Shown here: piece by piece, positions 43,800-53,889 of the stretch
Position numbering within the stretch: the first letter of the stretch is position 1
Layout of the letters: the number at the start of each line of letters is the position of its first letter
DNA from: Marinilabiliales bacterium
Lineage (GTDB): Bacteria > Bacteroidota > Bacteroidia > Bacteroidales > SZUA-534
Direction: 5' to 3'
DNA length: 64,000 nt
NCBI GenBank assembly: GCA_003512955.1
Contig: DOTG01000016.1
Span: 62,001 to 126,000 of the forward strand
Notes under the pieces: model-generated
The model's input: the letters and a program-made list of their open reading frames with translations, nothing else
What the model was told of the DNA's origin: nothing
The model's database searches: none
Translations under genes and position numbers: made by a program

Positions 43800-45102
43800 A
43801 AAGGAAGCAATAGCGGGGTTAAAATGGACAACAGTTTCTACCGTTATACTAAGTTTAGCGGCAATAATTAAAATATCATTATTAGCTAGGTATCTTGATA
43901 AATCTGATTTTGGTCTAATGGCTTTAGTTATGTTTGTTTTAGACTTTATGAATCTTTTTATGGATATGGGAATTACGACAGCTATAATTCATAAACAGTT
44001 CATTACTAAAAATGAATATTCAAGTCTTTATTGGTTAAACTTTATGTTTAGTTTAATATTGTTTATAATAATCTGGTTTCTAAGCTCGAGAATTGCAAGT
44101 TTTTATAATGAAAGGGAATTAGGCATTCTAATCCCAATTATGGCATCGAGTTTAATAATTTCTGCTGTTGGCCGACAATTTAAAACTATTAGGCAGAAGG
44201 ATATGAAATTTAAAACAATATCTATTGTTGATATTGCCACAGCACCTGCCTCAGTAATTCTGGCTGTATATTTAGCTTTAAATAATTATGGTGTATATGC
44301 TTTAGTATATTCTGCGCTTTTTCAATACATAACTTCAAATATTGTTTTTCTCATAGTTGGGTTAAATGACATAGGCCTTAATTTTCATTTTAGTTTTAGA
44401 GAAACTATCCCTTTTTTGAAAATAGGAATGTATCAGGTAGGAGGGCAGGTTATAAATTATTTTAATAGAGATATTGATACTTTAATTATTGGAAAACTGC
44501 TGGGGACAGAAATACTAGGAGGTTATAGCCTAGCTAAGCAGTTAGTATTTAAACCCGTACAGATAATAAACCCGATTGTAACTAAAATTGCAGGGCCATT
44601 ATTGGCAAATTTCCAAAAAGATAAAGTGGCATTGAAATATTATTATTTGAAGCTTTTAAACATGGTAGCAACCATTAATATACCCATTTATATTTTTATG
44701 GCCATTTTTGCCTCTTTTATTGTGCGAATCTTGTACGGTACAGGCTTCCAAAACATTGTTTCTCTGGTGCAAATTCTTTCAATTTATATGATATTTAGAG
44801 CAATAGGAAACCCAATAGGAAGTTTGGTGACTGCTACAGGAAGGACCGATATTGAATTTTATTGGAATATGATTATTTTGATTATTACTCCAATAGCTGT
44901 TTATTTAGGTAGTTTTATTTCAATAGAGGCTGTAGCTTTGTCTTTGTTATGCTCCATGATAGTAATGTTTATACCATCATGGAAGTTTTTAGTAAACAAA
45001 TTAATTTCGGTTTCATTAGGAAGCTATATAAAGAGTAGTTTACCAAATTTTAAAATATATATCGATTATGTTAAGAATACTGTAAATAGTAATAAGTTCT
45101 AA
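43789..45102 (+). CDS. Wzx-type oligosaccharide flippase (WzxC-like, MOP superfamily)
   Basis: A 437-aa polytopic membrane protein with about 12 hydrophobic helices. The N-terminus AIAGLKWTTVSTVILSLAAI, followed by LLARYLDKSDFGLMAL, is typical of the polysaccharide transporter family near WzxC. It should move the completed lipid-linked repeat unit across the inner membrane. It overlaps the WecF-like gene by 11 nt. Confidence 0.9.
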   Translation: MNIKKEAIAGLKWTTVSTVILSLAAIIKISLLARYLDKSDFGLMALVMFVLDFMNLFMDMGITTAIIHKQFITKNEYSSLYWLNFMFSLILFIIIWFLSSRIASFYNERELGILIPIMASSLIISAVGRQFKTIRQKDMKFKTISIVDIATAPASVILAVYLALNNYGVYALVYSALFQYITSNIVFLIVGLNDIGLNFHFSFRETIPFLKIGMYQVGGQVINYFNRDIDTLIIGKLLGTEILGGYSLAKQLVFKPVQIINPIVTKIAGPLLANFQKDKVALKYYYLKLLNMVATINIPIYIFMAIFASFIVRILYGTGFQNIVSLVQILSIYMIFRAIGNPIGSLVTATGRTDIEFYWNMIILIITPIAVYLGSFISIEAVALSLLCSMIVMFIPSWKFLVNKLISVSLGSYIKSSLPNFKIYIDYVKNTVNSNKF

Positions 45103-45103
45103 A

Positions 45104-46033
45104 ATGAAACCTGATTTAGTTAGCATAATAATTCCTACCTTTAAGCGACCAAGTTATTTATCTCGTGCAATCTTGAGTGCCTTAAATCAAACATATCAAA
45201 ATATTGAAGTATTAGTTATTGATGATAATGATCCGGTTTCCATTTATCGGAAAGAAACTGAGTCCTTAATGTTTGACTTCGAAAATAATGCCAAAATTAA
45301 ATATATTAAGCATCCTAAAAACTTAAATGGTTCGGCAGCAAGAAATACTGGAATTAAAAATTCAAAAGGTGACTTTTTAGCCTTTCTTGATGACGATGAT
45401 GTTTTCTTACCAACTAAAATTGAGAAGCAATATAATAGGTTAAAACACTTAAATGAAGATTGGGGGGCATGCTATTGTTTCTATTCAATTTATTATAATA
45501 ATAAAGTCCAAAAATATTATGATATTGAAGAGGAGGGAGATTTAACAGAAAGCATTTTGCTTATGGAAAATCCGGTTGCCTCTGGTTCTACTTTATTTAT
45601 TAGAAAAGAGGTGGCAGTTGAATTTGGTGGCTATAATGTTTCATATCAAAGGCATCAGGATTGGGAATTTCTTCTGCGAGTTTTAACTAAGTATAAAATA
45701 TGTCAAGTTAAGGAGAATTTAGTAAACATTTATTTGGAATCAAGGATCAATAAGTTGGAACCTAGATTTCTAGTAGGTACAAAACTGAAGTTTTTGAATG
45801 AATTTTCAAATATAATTAATAATCTGCCAAAATCTGCGATTATTTATAAGAATCATTATTTAGAATTGGCAAATTCGTTTGCAGAAAGAGGTTACATAAT
45901 GGAAGGTATTGGGTATCTTAGAAAGGCTCATATTAAGAATTCTTTAGTTTTTCTGAATTATTATAATTTCCTATATCATTATGTGTTTTATAACATATAT
46001 TATCCATTGAAACATTTCTTCAAAAGATCATGA
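45104..46033 (+). CDS. Family 2 glycosyltransferase
   Basis: A 309-aa GT-A enzyme: SIIIPTFKRPSYLSRAILS, VIDDNDP, NGSAARNTGIKNSKGDFLAFLDDDD (key features: the N-terminal Asp pair and the DDDD metal-binding site at about residue 101) and RHQDWEF with the likely catalytic acid. It lies in the AT-rich assembly block. Donor and acceptor cannot be read from sequence. Confidence 0.88.
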   Translation: MKPDLVSIIIPTFKRPSYLSRAILSALNQTYQNIEVLVIDDNDPVSIYRKETESLMFDFENNAKIKYIKHPKNLNGSAARNTGIKNSKGDFLAFLDDDDVFLPTKIEKQYNRLKHLNEDWGACYCFYSIYYNNKVQKYYDIEEEGDLTESILLMENPVASGSTLFIRKEVAVEFGGYNVSYQRHQDWEFLLRVLTKYKICQVKENLVNIYLESRINKLEPRFLVGTKLKFLNEFSNIINNLPKSAIIYKNHYLELANSFAERGYIMEGIGYLRKAHIKNSLVFLNYYNFLYHYVFYNIYYPLKHFFKRS

Positions 46034-47205
46034 ACAAAAAGCTAAAAGTATTATGGTTTGCAGCATATCCTTATGATTTAGTTGTTGCAAAAACTAAATC
46101 TAAGTTTCACCCGGTTCCTTGGATTACCAGTTTGGCAGAACTAATCAAAAAAGATGTGGATTTAACAATTTGCAATTACCATTGGAGGATTAATAAAATA
46201 GTTAAGATCGAAAAAGATGGGATTAACTTCGTGTTTTTGCCTATTCCCAATATAATTATTGACATATTGACTTTGAAACTTATAAAAATATATAGAATAA
46301 GAAATTGGATAAAGGAAAATGAAAAGAATTTTGATTTAATACATATAAATGGCACTGAATACCAGTTTGGGAATGGTGTTGGGAAAGTTAATATTCCGGT
46401 AATAGTTTCAATTCAAGGAGTTTTGAGTGAAGTAAAAAAATATTGGAAACCAAAACTCAGTATTATTTATTTAAGTTGGTTAATAGATTCCTTTTATGAA
46501 AAGAGAGAATTAAGAAGAAGAGAGAATTTTATTTGTAGAACCCATTGGGATGAGGGAATCGTTTTAAACAATAATAAATATGCAAAAATATTCCACAATT
46601 GGGAAATTATAAGGTCTCAGTTTAATCCAATGCAGTCTAATAATTATGAGAGTTATAATTTAATTTATGTTGGAGGATTTAATCCGATTAAAGGTTATAA
46701 AGAGGCATTATTAGCATTTAAGTGTTTGCATGAATTGGATAATAGATATAAACTAATAATATGTGGGCATGCATCAGAAGAGCTTCTAATTCATTTAAAG
46801 GATAAATTAAATTTATATAATTCATATCAGAATATTTCATTAACTGGATTAATTGATGCCGAGGAAATGGTTAAATTATTTGAGCAATCATTTTGTTTAT
46901 TACATCCAACTTATATTGACAATAGCCCAAATTCAGTTTGCGAGGCCCAAATCTCAGGATTACCTGTAATTGCGTCAAATGTTGGTGGGGTTTCATCTCT
47001 TATAAATGAGGGTAAAAGTGGATTGCTTGTAGAAAATAAATCAGTTGATGAAATTGTAAAATCTGTTCTTCGTCTAAAAGATGATCCAAAACTATATATG
47101 GAAATATCAAATAATGCTATTGGAATAGCACAAACAAGACATAATAAGGATATTATTGTCCATAAACTATTAAAAACTTATAAAGAGTTAGTTAATGAAA
47201 ATTAA
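46030..47205 (+). CDS. Family 4 glycosyltransferase
   Basis: A 391-aa GT-B enzyme. The C-terminal nucleotide-sugar domain includes YVGGFNPIKGYKEALLAF and the EAQISGLPVIASNVGG block with the family E-x7-E region. It overlaps its neighbours by 4 nt upstream and 11 nt downstream. Specificity unknown. Confidence 0.87.
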   Translation: MNKKLKVLWFAAYPYDLVVAKTKSKFHPVPWITSLAELIKKDVDLTICNYHWRINKIVKIEKDGINFVFLPIPNIIIDILTLKLIKIYRIRNWIKENEKNFDLIHINGTEYQFGNGVGKVNIPVIVSIQGVLSEVKKYWKPKLSIIYLSWLIDSFYEKRELRRRENFICRTHWDEGIVLNNNKYAKIFHNWEIIRSQFNPMQSNNYESYNLIYVGGFNPIKGYKEALLAFKCLHELDNRYKLIICGHASEELLIHLKDKLNLYNSYQNISLTGLIDAEEMVKLFEQSFCLLHPTYIDNSPNSVCEAQISGLPVIASNVGGVSSLINEGKSGLLVENKSVDEIVKSVLRLKDDPKLYMEISNNAIGIAQTRHNKDIIVHKLLKTYKELVNEN

Positions 47206-48451
47206 TATTCTTAAGAAAAAAAGTACCAGTTTATCGTTATTTATTTTGTGGTTACTTTTATTAAACGTTGCCCCTTTTGCATTTTTTGTGTTATCATGGC
47301 ATCCATACAAATTCTTGTCCTTTGGTTTGTTGTTTTTGATTTTCATCTTGATTCTTTCAAAGAAAAAAATTACTATTCTTTATAAAGAGCTTTATGTAAT
47401 TTTGATAATTCAGATAATCTTTTATGGTTTCTATTTTGTTTTGCACCGTGATTTTGCATACGTTAATCTTATTATACAAGATGTCTCAATTATATTAGTT
47501 TCTATTTTTATTCTAATATATTTCGGATATGAGAGATTCATCGAGTCGTATGTGTTTCTTATGAAAGTAATGGTAGTTTTAGGAGTATTAGTTTTTTTTT
47601 ATGCATTGTTTGGAGGGCGATACTTTGATACCTTTAAATATATCGATGGCCGGAATGTATACAATTATTTAATTTCTTTTGGTAGAAGCCCATTTGAAGT
47701 TGGAAATGGGACTTTAATTAGGATTAGTGGTTTTTTTGACGAACCAGGAACTTTCGGTTTTTTCTTAATTCAGGCAATTTTGCTGAATAAAATTTATTTT
47801 AACAATAGAAGAAATGAAATCATTTTAATTGTTGGTGGATTTTTTACCCTTTCAGTTGCATTCTATATATCCCTTTTTCTTTTTTTTCTTTTATTTTATT
47901 TTTCATATAGACGTTTAATGTATTTATTTATTAGCTTGTTTTTATTTATTATTCTATTCCAATTTCTGGAAAATAATAAAAACAAATCTGAAACATATTT
48001 TAAAATTCATGCACAAACAATTGGTAGAATTGAGGGGTTGTATAATAATAAAGAAAAGGGAGAAGTAATTGCAAACAATAGAAAACAGTTAGCTGAAAGG
48101 GCTTTAATTGCCTTTAAAGATGCGCCATTATTTGGTCATGGTATAACAACTGTCAATCCAAAATATGGTTATTTTGGTGCTAATATATTAGGTACTTTAG
48201 CAAATCATGGAATTTTAGGTGTTTTCTTTGTTTTTATGCCTTTTCTAATGGTTTTTATAATTTCACTTTTCATAAAGACAAGCACGTTTGGAATTAATGA
48301 AATCTTCAAGGCATGTTTAATATTATTGGTTAATTACCTGCAGCGACCAGATGTGACTGGCTTGTTAATAGTTACTTTATTAATTTCTTTTTATTTGAAA
48401 GGTAAAGAGCTTTATGTTAATAATTTAAATAGTGGAAATATTGATGAATAA
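47195..48451 (+). CDS. O-antigen polymerase (Wzy)
   Basis: A 418-aa protein with about 10-12 membrane helices and a larger extracytoplasmic loop at about residues 255-310, followed by APLFGHGITT and NHGILGVFF, the pattern seen in Wzy/O-antigen ligase-like proteins. Placed among transferases and after a flippase, it is the best candidate for the repeat-unit polymerase. Sequence conservation in Wzy is low, so the call rests on topology and position. Confidence 0.78.
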   Translation: MKINILKKKSTSLSLFILWLLLLNVAPFAFFVLSWHPYKFLSFGLLFLIFILILSKKKITILYKELYVILIIQIIFYGFYFVLHRDFAYVNLIIQDVSIILVSIFILIYFGYERFIESYVFLMKVMVVLGVLVFFYALFGGRYFDTFKYIDGRNVYNYLISFGRSPFEVGNGTLIRISGFFDEPGTFGFFLIQAILLNKIYFNNRRNEIILIVGGFFTLSVAFYISLFLFFLLFYFSYRRLMYLFISLFLFIILFQFLENNKNKSETYFKIHAQTIGRIEGLYNNKEKGEVIANNRKQLAERALIAFKDAPLFGHGITTVNPKYGYFGANILGTLANHGILGVFFVFMPFLMVFIISLFIKTSTFGINEIFKACLILLVNYLQRPDVTGLLIVTLLISFYLKGKELYVNNLNSGNIDE

Positions 48452-49181
48452 CTTTTTAGTTTCAATTATTACAGCAACATATAATTCTGAAAAAACACTT
48501 GAAAGATGTATATTGAGTGTTATAAATCAGTCTTATACCAATATTGAGTTTATTATTATAGACGGAAATTCAAGTGATAAGACTGTGGATATTATAAAAA
48601 AATATCAAGATAGAATTAAGTATTGGATTTCAGAGCCAGATACAGGAATTTATAATGCATGGAATAAAGGTTTACATCAAGCAACCGGGGAATGGATTGC
48701 GTTTTTGGGTTCGGATGATTATTATTTACCTGATGCTATCCAAAGCTACGTGAATTATATAAACACAAATTCAGGTAAAGAGTTTGATTTTATTTCGTCA
48801 AAAATTTCAATGATAGATTCACAAAATAATATAATAAGTACAGTTGGCCAAGCCTGGAATTGGAAAACATTCCAGCGCTTCATGAGTACTTTGCATGCAG
48901 GGATGTTTCATAATAAAGAATTATTTAAAAAACATGGAAATTTTAATGAAACATATAAAATTAGTGGAGATTATGAGTTATTGTTAAGATTGGGCTGTGA
49001 TCTAAAAGCAGGATTTTTAGATAAAATTACTTTACACATGTACATTGGTGGAATAAGTAATGAGAATTTAAATAGTTTTAAAGAGGCATTTAAAGCAAAA
49101 ATTAAAACGGGTGGGCGAAATTTTTTCGTAGCAGCAATTGAATTAATTTTACATATATTTTCATATAAATTAAAAAAGTGA
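48444..49181 (+). CDS. Family 2 glycosyltransferase (WcaA-like)
   Basis: A 245-aa GT-A enzyme: SIITATYNSEKTLERC, IDGNSSDKT, SEPDTGIYNAWNKG, and FLGSDDYY as metal site. This short form is common for colanic-acid WcaA-type transferases. The frame is open to a GTG at 48432, but ATG 48444 gives a clean N-terminus and an 8-nt overlap with wzy. Confidence 0.87.
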   Translation: MNNFLVSIITATYNSEKTLERCILSVINQSYTNIEFIIIDGNSSDKTVDIIKKYQDRIKYWISEPDTGIYNAWNKGLHQATGEWIAFLGSDDYYLPDAIQSYVNYINTNSGKEFDFISSKISMIDSQNNIISTVGQAWNWKTFQRFMSTLHAGMFHNKELFKKHGNFNETYKISGDYELLLRLGCDLKAGFLDKITLHMYIGGISNENLNSFKEAFKAKIKTGGRNFFVAAIELILHIFSYKLKK

Positions 49182-50296
49182 TGAATATTTTTTTTGCTGG
49201 TAATTTTCCTCCTCCTATTCATGGTGTAGCTATTATAAATAGTTTACTTTATAATGGATTAAAGAAAAGGGGCTTACGAATATATAGATTAATAACAAAT
49301 ACTTCAAATGATTTTCAAGATTTTAGTTATCAGGGAAGTCTGTCATTTAGAAAATTCATAATTACATCTTATCAGTCAATTAAAGGTACATTAATATTAT
49401 GTATCAAGCAACCAAATGTTATATATTTAGTTCCAGGTGAGTCTTTTTTTGGTTTTTTAAGATTTATTCCATTTATTTTAATAGGTAAGGCTTTTAAGAA
49501 GAAAGTTATTTTACATTTTCACGGTGAAGTTTTTCTAAAAAATTATATTTCTTATTCGAGTTTCAAAAAAAGTATAATTGCCTATTCTTTAAGAAATGCA
49601 ACTAAATTAATAGTTCTTGGACAAACTTATGTTGAAAAATTTTCGAAAACATTTGATAATTGTGAAAGTAAACTCACAATATGTATGAATGGAATTTCGA
49701 ATGAATATTTAGCAAATGATTTGATAGTTAAAAGAAAAGTTAATGAGATTAAGGATGGACATGAATTGAAAATCCTTTTTTTAAGCAATTTAATGGAGTC
49801 TAAAGGGGTTTTAGATTTATTTGATTCAATTGAATATTTGAATCAGTCTGGGCTTAATTATAGGATTGATTTGTGTGGAGCAATTGAACCTGAAATTAGT
49901 GAATTGGTCAACGAAAAAATATTGAAATATTCAAAATATGTTACATATCATGGTACTGTCAACGGTTTAGTTAAAAAGAAAATCTTAGAGAACTCTCATG
50001 TGCTTTGCCTCCCTACCTATATGCCCAGTGAGGCTCAGCCTGTATCAATTATGGAGGCAATGGCTAATGGAATTGCTGTTGTTGTTACAGATGTTGGTGG
50101 AATAAGAGATATTTTTGATCAGAATGAAAACGGTTTTTTTTGTTATGTAAAAGAACCATCATCAATTGCAGAATCAATTATTAAATGTTATAACAAATAT
50201 GAAAGTATCGCTCAGAACAATTATTTAAAAGCAATTGATAAATTTGAAGAAACTAAATTCATTCAAAGAGTTAATACGATTATCATTGAGTCTTAA
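49181..50296 (+). CDS. Family 4 glycosyltransferase
   Basis: A 371-aa GT-B enzyme. N-terminal FAGNFPPPIHGVAIIN glycine-rich loop, HFHGEVF, then LFLSNLMESKGVLDLFD, and the C-terminal PSEAQPVSIMEAMANG with GGIRDIF (E-x7-E region). The ATG at 49181 shares one base with the previous stop (TGATG), a coupled start. Confidence 0.88.
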   Translation: MNIFFAGNFPPPIHGVAIINSLLYNGLKKRGLRIYRLITNTSNDFQDFSYQGSLSFRKFIITSYQSIKGTLILCIKQPNVIYLVPGESFFGFLRFIPFILIGKAFKKKVILHFHGEVFLKNYISYSSFKKSIIAYSLRNATKLIVLGQTYVEKFSKTFDNCESKLTICMNGISNEYLANDLIVKRKVNEIKDGHELKILFLSNLMESKGVLDLFDSIEYLNQSGLNYRIDLCGAIEPEISELVNEKILKYSKYVTYHGTVNGLVKKKILENSHVLCLPTYMPSEAQPVSIMEAMANGIAVVVTDVGGIRDIFDQNENGFFCYVKEPSSIAESIIKCYNKYESIAQNNYLKAIDKFEETKFIQRVNTIIIES

Positions 50297-50305
50297 TTAT
50301 AGAAA

Positions 50306-52240
50306 ATGTTTGGGTATTCTCTAATACTTGACGATAATAAGAAGAGTTTAATTCTTTTAATAGGAGTTGTACTGTATTTTTTGAAATCCATATTTAATTA
50401 CTTAGGTAGTTTCTCCTATTTTATTTTACTATTTGGAATATTGATAAATTTATCTAATTTAAATATTTCATTGGGTAAAATTTTTGTTAAATATTTTAAA
50501 ACAATACTTATAGTAATTATATTATTCTTTTTCAGTTCGTTATGCTACATAGATAGTGTTTATATAATAAAAGAACTATTTCGATTAGTAGTTTTTATTA
50601 TGATAGTTGTTTTTATAACTGCAAATATATCATTTAATATAGATAACATTATAAAAAGGCAATTTACGATATTCATAATTTCTTCTATTTTCATTGTTGG
50701 GTTTGCAAATCTTATAAAACTAGTACAAAATGAAAATGTTTTAATTTTTTTAAAACAAGAGCTTAAAATATCTAATTCATTCTCTTTTATAGATGATCAA
50801 AATATTTATGCGTTATATATGCTTATTGCTCTTATTCTGTCTATCAGTCAGGTAAAGGAGTGGAAGTCATCTTTGTTTTTCAATTTGATTAATCTTGTAT
50901 TTATCATTAATATTTTACTATCTGGTTCAAGAAGAGCTATTTTTGTATTGCCGATAATTGGTATTGTATATGTTTATTTAAGTATTAAAAGGAAGTTGTT
51001 TTTTAATATTATTGTATTATGCTTTATTTCGATAATTACCGGTTTAATAGTTGCTGAATCAGTTAAATTACTAGAAAGAAAAGATTTAGCTTTTTATAAT
51101 AAAGTAGAGGAAAGGTATAGTTCAGTGGTAGGTGAGTCGAATTTAAGAAAATTTGGGTTTATTGCTGACTATGTTAGAAATATTAATTACACTGATGAAA
51201 ATTTAATTCATAACGGAGATATTAGAAAGGGTTTGAAATATTGGAGGAATTGGTCAGATGATGCAGAATTAACAATATATAAAGAGAATACAAAAAAATA
51301 TCTCCATTTAAAAAGGACACAAGGGAATGGGGGAGACTGGCAATTGGTTTACAATGGTCCTGATATTGTATTTTATGCAAATCATGAGTATACATTAACA
51401 TTTGATGTTAGAATTAATAATGGAGATTCTGATTCTTTTCAAGTTGGTTGGTGGATTAAGGATGGAGACTTTCCTTTAGAGCAGAATCTTTATCTAAGAA
51501 AGGAATTTATTTCTCGGAATGATGGTTTTTTGACATGTAAAGTTGAATTTAGTTTTCAACAAAATCACGTTGAGCCTTTGGGATTTATTCATTCTTTAAA
51601 AGATGGGACTGACTTGCTTATAAGAAATATCCAATTGCTTGATAACGATAATAGTCAAAAATTATCACCATATCTTTATGTTTATAGGATGGAGAAAGAC
51701 ATTGTTGGGGCTATTGATAAGATAAATCCACCCTTAATTAAATCGTCTTATAATAGCCAAGATTCTGAAAATAAGTTTTTGCAATTGGATGATTCCAGGT
51801 CAAGAAGATGGCAATATGCCCTCGAACTCTGGCAAACAAAATACCAATGGTACCATAAACTATTTGGGCATGGTTTTGATTATTTAGAATGGTATGGTGA
51901 AAAGTTTTTTAACGACCCCAGAAGATACGATTATCCCCATAATCCAATAATTTCATCCTTTTTATATTCCGGGTTTGTAGGGGGGCTATTTTATATTTAC
52001 TTTCTGGTAATGGTATTTTATTATTATTGGAAATATCGTAAACACCATATGGTTTTCTTTTTAATGTATTTGGTAACTTTCTTTTTTATGATGTTTAGCG
52101 GAAATAGTCATTTTAGCGTTCCAATTTTTACTTTCTTATCTTTGATTCCGTTTTTAACAAGATACTATATTAAATCTGGGAAGTTAATTAATGAAAAAAA
52201 TGCAATATCAGGTAACAGCAACAATAGTTACATTCAATAA
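50306..52240 (+). CDS. O-antigen ligase/polymerase with inserted carbohydrate-binding-like domain
   Basis: A 644-aa membrane protein. Around ten N-terminal helices end at about residue 255; residues about 285-455 are a soluble, beta-rich insert (start NLIHNGDIRKGLKYWRNW, then aromatic-rich WQLVYNGPDIVFY and VGWWIKDGDF) resembling family 4/9 carbohydrate-binding modules; then LFGHGFDYLEW, DYPHNPIISS and more helices. The final part matches the ligase half of the protein at 56482-58437 (YPHNP, LYSG-VGG, FSGNS-FSVPIF). The insert falls in the large periplasmic loop, where the glycan is handled. Confidence 0.8.
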   Translation: MFGYSLILDDNKKSLILLIGVVLYFLKSIFNYLGSFSYFILLFGILINLSNLNISLGKIFVKYFKTILIVIILFFFSSLCYIDSVYIIKELFRLVVFIMIVVFITANISFNIDNIIKRQFTIFIISSIFIVGFANLIKLVQNENVLIFLKQELKISNSFSFIDDQNIYALYMLIALILSISQVKEWKSSLFFNLINLVFIINILLSGSRRAIFVLPIIGIVYVYLSIKRKLFFNIIVLCFISIITGLIVAESVKLLERKDLAFYNKVEERYSSVVGESNLRKFGFIADYVRNINYTDENLIHNGDIRKGLKYWRNWSDDAELTIYKENTKKYLHLKRTQGNGGDWQLVYNGPDIVFYANHEYTLTFDVRINNGDSDSFQVGWWIKDGDFPLEQNLYLRKEFISRNDGFLTCKVEFSFQQNHVEPLGFIHSLKDGTDLLIRNIQLLDNDNSQKLSPYLYVYRMEKDIVGAIDKINPPLIKSSYNSQDSENKFLQLDDSRSRRWQYALELWQTKYQWYHKLFGHGFDYLEWYGEKFFNDPRRYDYPHNPIISSFLYSGFVGGLFYIYFLVMVFYYYWKYRKHHMVFFLMYLVTFFFMMFSGNSHFSVPIFTFLSLIPFLTRYYIKSGKLINEKNAISGNSNNSYIQ

Positions 52241-53018
52241 TGATCATAGTATATTAAGGAAAACAATTGATAGTTTTTTAGAAACGACCATGGAATGTTT
52301 TCTTTATATAGTTGATAATTCCCCCAATCGATCCATAGAGTCTTTATGTAATGATGATAAAATTGAATATATCTTCGCCGGGTGTAATAAAGGCTTTGGC
52401 TTTGGTCATAATATAATATTACGGCAAAAAGAAAAACTTGGAAAATATCATCTTATTTTAAACCCCGATATTGTAATTCCAAAAGGTGTTTTAGAAGAAT
52501 TAGTAGGGTATTATGAAAATAATCCTGAAATTGGAATGCTAACACCAAGGATTTTCTTTCCGGATGATACAATTCAATATTTGCCTAAAATTTTGCCAAT
52601 TCCATTAAACTTAATTATTCGATTTTTACCTTTTTTGCAACCATTTTTTAGAAAAAGAGCAGATAATTATATTTTAAAAAATGCAAAATATGATGAGCCT
52701 TTCAAAATTGGAATTCTATCAGGGTGTTTCATGTTAGTAAAAACAGATAAACTAAAAGATCATTTGTTTGATGAGCGGTTTTTCATGTATTTCGAAGATG
52801 TGGATTTTTCAAGAAGGATTGGAATGGAAAATGATTTAGTGATGTATCCCTTTGTACATGTGTACCATGATTACGGAAGGGGAGCACATCAAAGTTATTT
52901 CTTATTTAAAATTTTTTTAAATTCGTTACTCAAATATTTTAATAAATGGGGTTGGGTTTTCGATGGATACAGACGACAAAAGAATAAGAAAATTATAATG
53001 CAATTTAATGGAAAATAG
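52191..53018 (+). CDS. Family 2 glycosyltransferase (rhamnosyltransferase-like)
   Basis: A 275-aa GT-A enzyme of the WbbL type: TIVTFNNDHSILRKTIDSF, VDNSPNRS, FGFGHNI, LILNPDIVIPKG, LSGCFMLVK, and FFMYFEDVDFSRR with the catalytic acidic pair. It overlaps the ligase-like gene by 50 nt; an alternative Met at 52200 would reduce the overlap to 41 nt. Members often transfer rhamnose or a similar deoxysugar. Confidence 0.87.
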   Translation: MKKMQYQVTATIVTFNNDHSILRKTIDSFLETTMECFLYIVDNSPNRSIESLCNDDKIEYIFAGCNKGFGFGHNIILRQKEKLGKYHLILNPDIVIPKGVLEELVGYYENNPEIGMLTPRIFFPDDTIQYLPKILPIPLNLIIRFLPFLQPFFRKRADNYILKNAKYDEPFKIGILSGCFMLVKTDKLKDHLFDERFFMYFEDVDFSRRIGMENDLVMYPFVHVYHDYGRGAHQSYFLFKIFLNSLLKYFNKWGWVFDGYRRQKNKKIIMQFNGK

Positions 53019-53889
53019 AAATATTCTAATCACTGGTGCCAACTCATTTATAGGCTCCTATTTCAAAAATAACTCCCCTCAATTTCAAGTATCTGAAGTT
53101 GATTTACTTTCAAACAAGCCTGAGGAAATTGATTTTAAGGAGACTGATGTAGTTTTTCACGTGGCAGCCATTGTACACCAGGACAAAGCCATTCCGGAAT
53201 CAATATACTTTGAAGTGAATTCTGACTTGGCAATTGCTGTTGCTCAAAAAGCGAAACAGGATGGAGTCAAACAATTTGTTTTTATGAGCACGGTGAAAGT
53301 TTATGGGGAAAACAGTACCGAAGAAAAACCTTGGTCTGAAGATTCAGATTGTTTTCCATCCGATGCCTATGGAAAAAGTAAATTGGATGCTGAAAAGCGA
53401 GTCCTGGATTTGGCAGATGAAACTTTTATTGTAACTATAATCCGTACACCCGTAGTTTATGGGGCAGGAGTAAAGGGAAACATCCAAAGGATAGCCAGAT
53501 TGGTTAAAAAGGCAAAGGTGTTGCCTTTAAAAGGAATCGATAATAAAAGGGCAATGGTTTATATTGGTAACTTGGTAGCACTTATTCAGGAGGCTATTAA
53601 CCAACAAAAAGGAGGTATTCTTTTGGCTGGTGATGGCCAATTACTCAGTACATCGGAATTTGTGAACCTGTTAATTAAAGCAGGATCCGAAAAGCGTTTT
53701 TTTATTCGCTTCCCTAAAATATTTCAATTAGTCATAAAATTGATAAAACCAGGTTTTTATAATCGATTGTTTGGAAGTATGGTTATTGACAATTCAAAAA
53801 CGTTTACTATGTTGAATTATAGTCCACCCTACAAGCCCGAACAAGGTTTTAACGAAATAATGGAGTCAATTAATCAAAATATTTTATAA
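53008..53889 (+). CDS. NAD-dependent sugar epimerase/reductase (WbpV/WbpK-like)
   Basis: A 293-aa extended SDR: ITGANSFIG cofactor motif, HVAAIVHQD, STVKVYGE, and YGKSK (YxxxK). This form is usually encoded just before a WbpL/WecA-type initiating transferase and reduces a 4-keto UDP-amino sugar (as in UDP-D-QuiNAc or UDP-D-FucNAc). That partner, broken at 53889 and intact at 55447, fits the rule. Its stop shares a base with the ATG of the broken wbpL fragment. Confidence 0.85.
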   Translation: MENRNILITGANSFIGSYFKNNSPQFQVSEVDLLSNKPEEIDFKETDVVFHVAAIVHQDKAIPESIYFEVNSDLAIAVAQKAKQDGVKQFVFMSTVKVYGENSTEEKPWSEDSDCFPSDAYGKSKLDAEKRVLDLADETFIVTIIRTPVVYGAGVKGNIQRIARLVKKAKVLPLKGIDNKRAMVYIGNLVALIQEAINQQKGGILLAGDGQLLSTSEFVNLLIKAGSEKRFFIRFPKIFQLVIKLIKPGFYNRLFGSMVIDNSKTFTMLNYSPPYKPEQGFNEIMESINQNIL

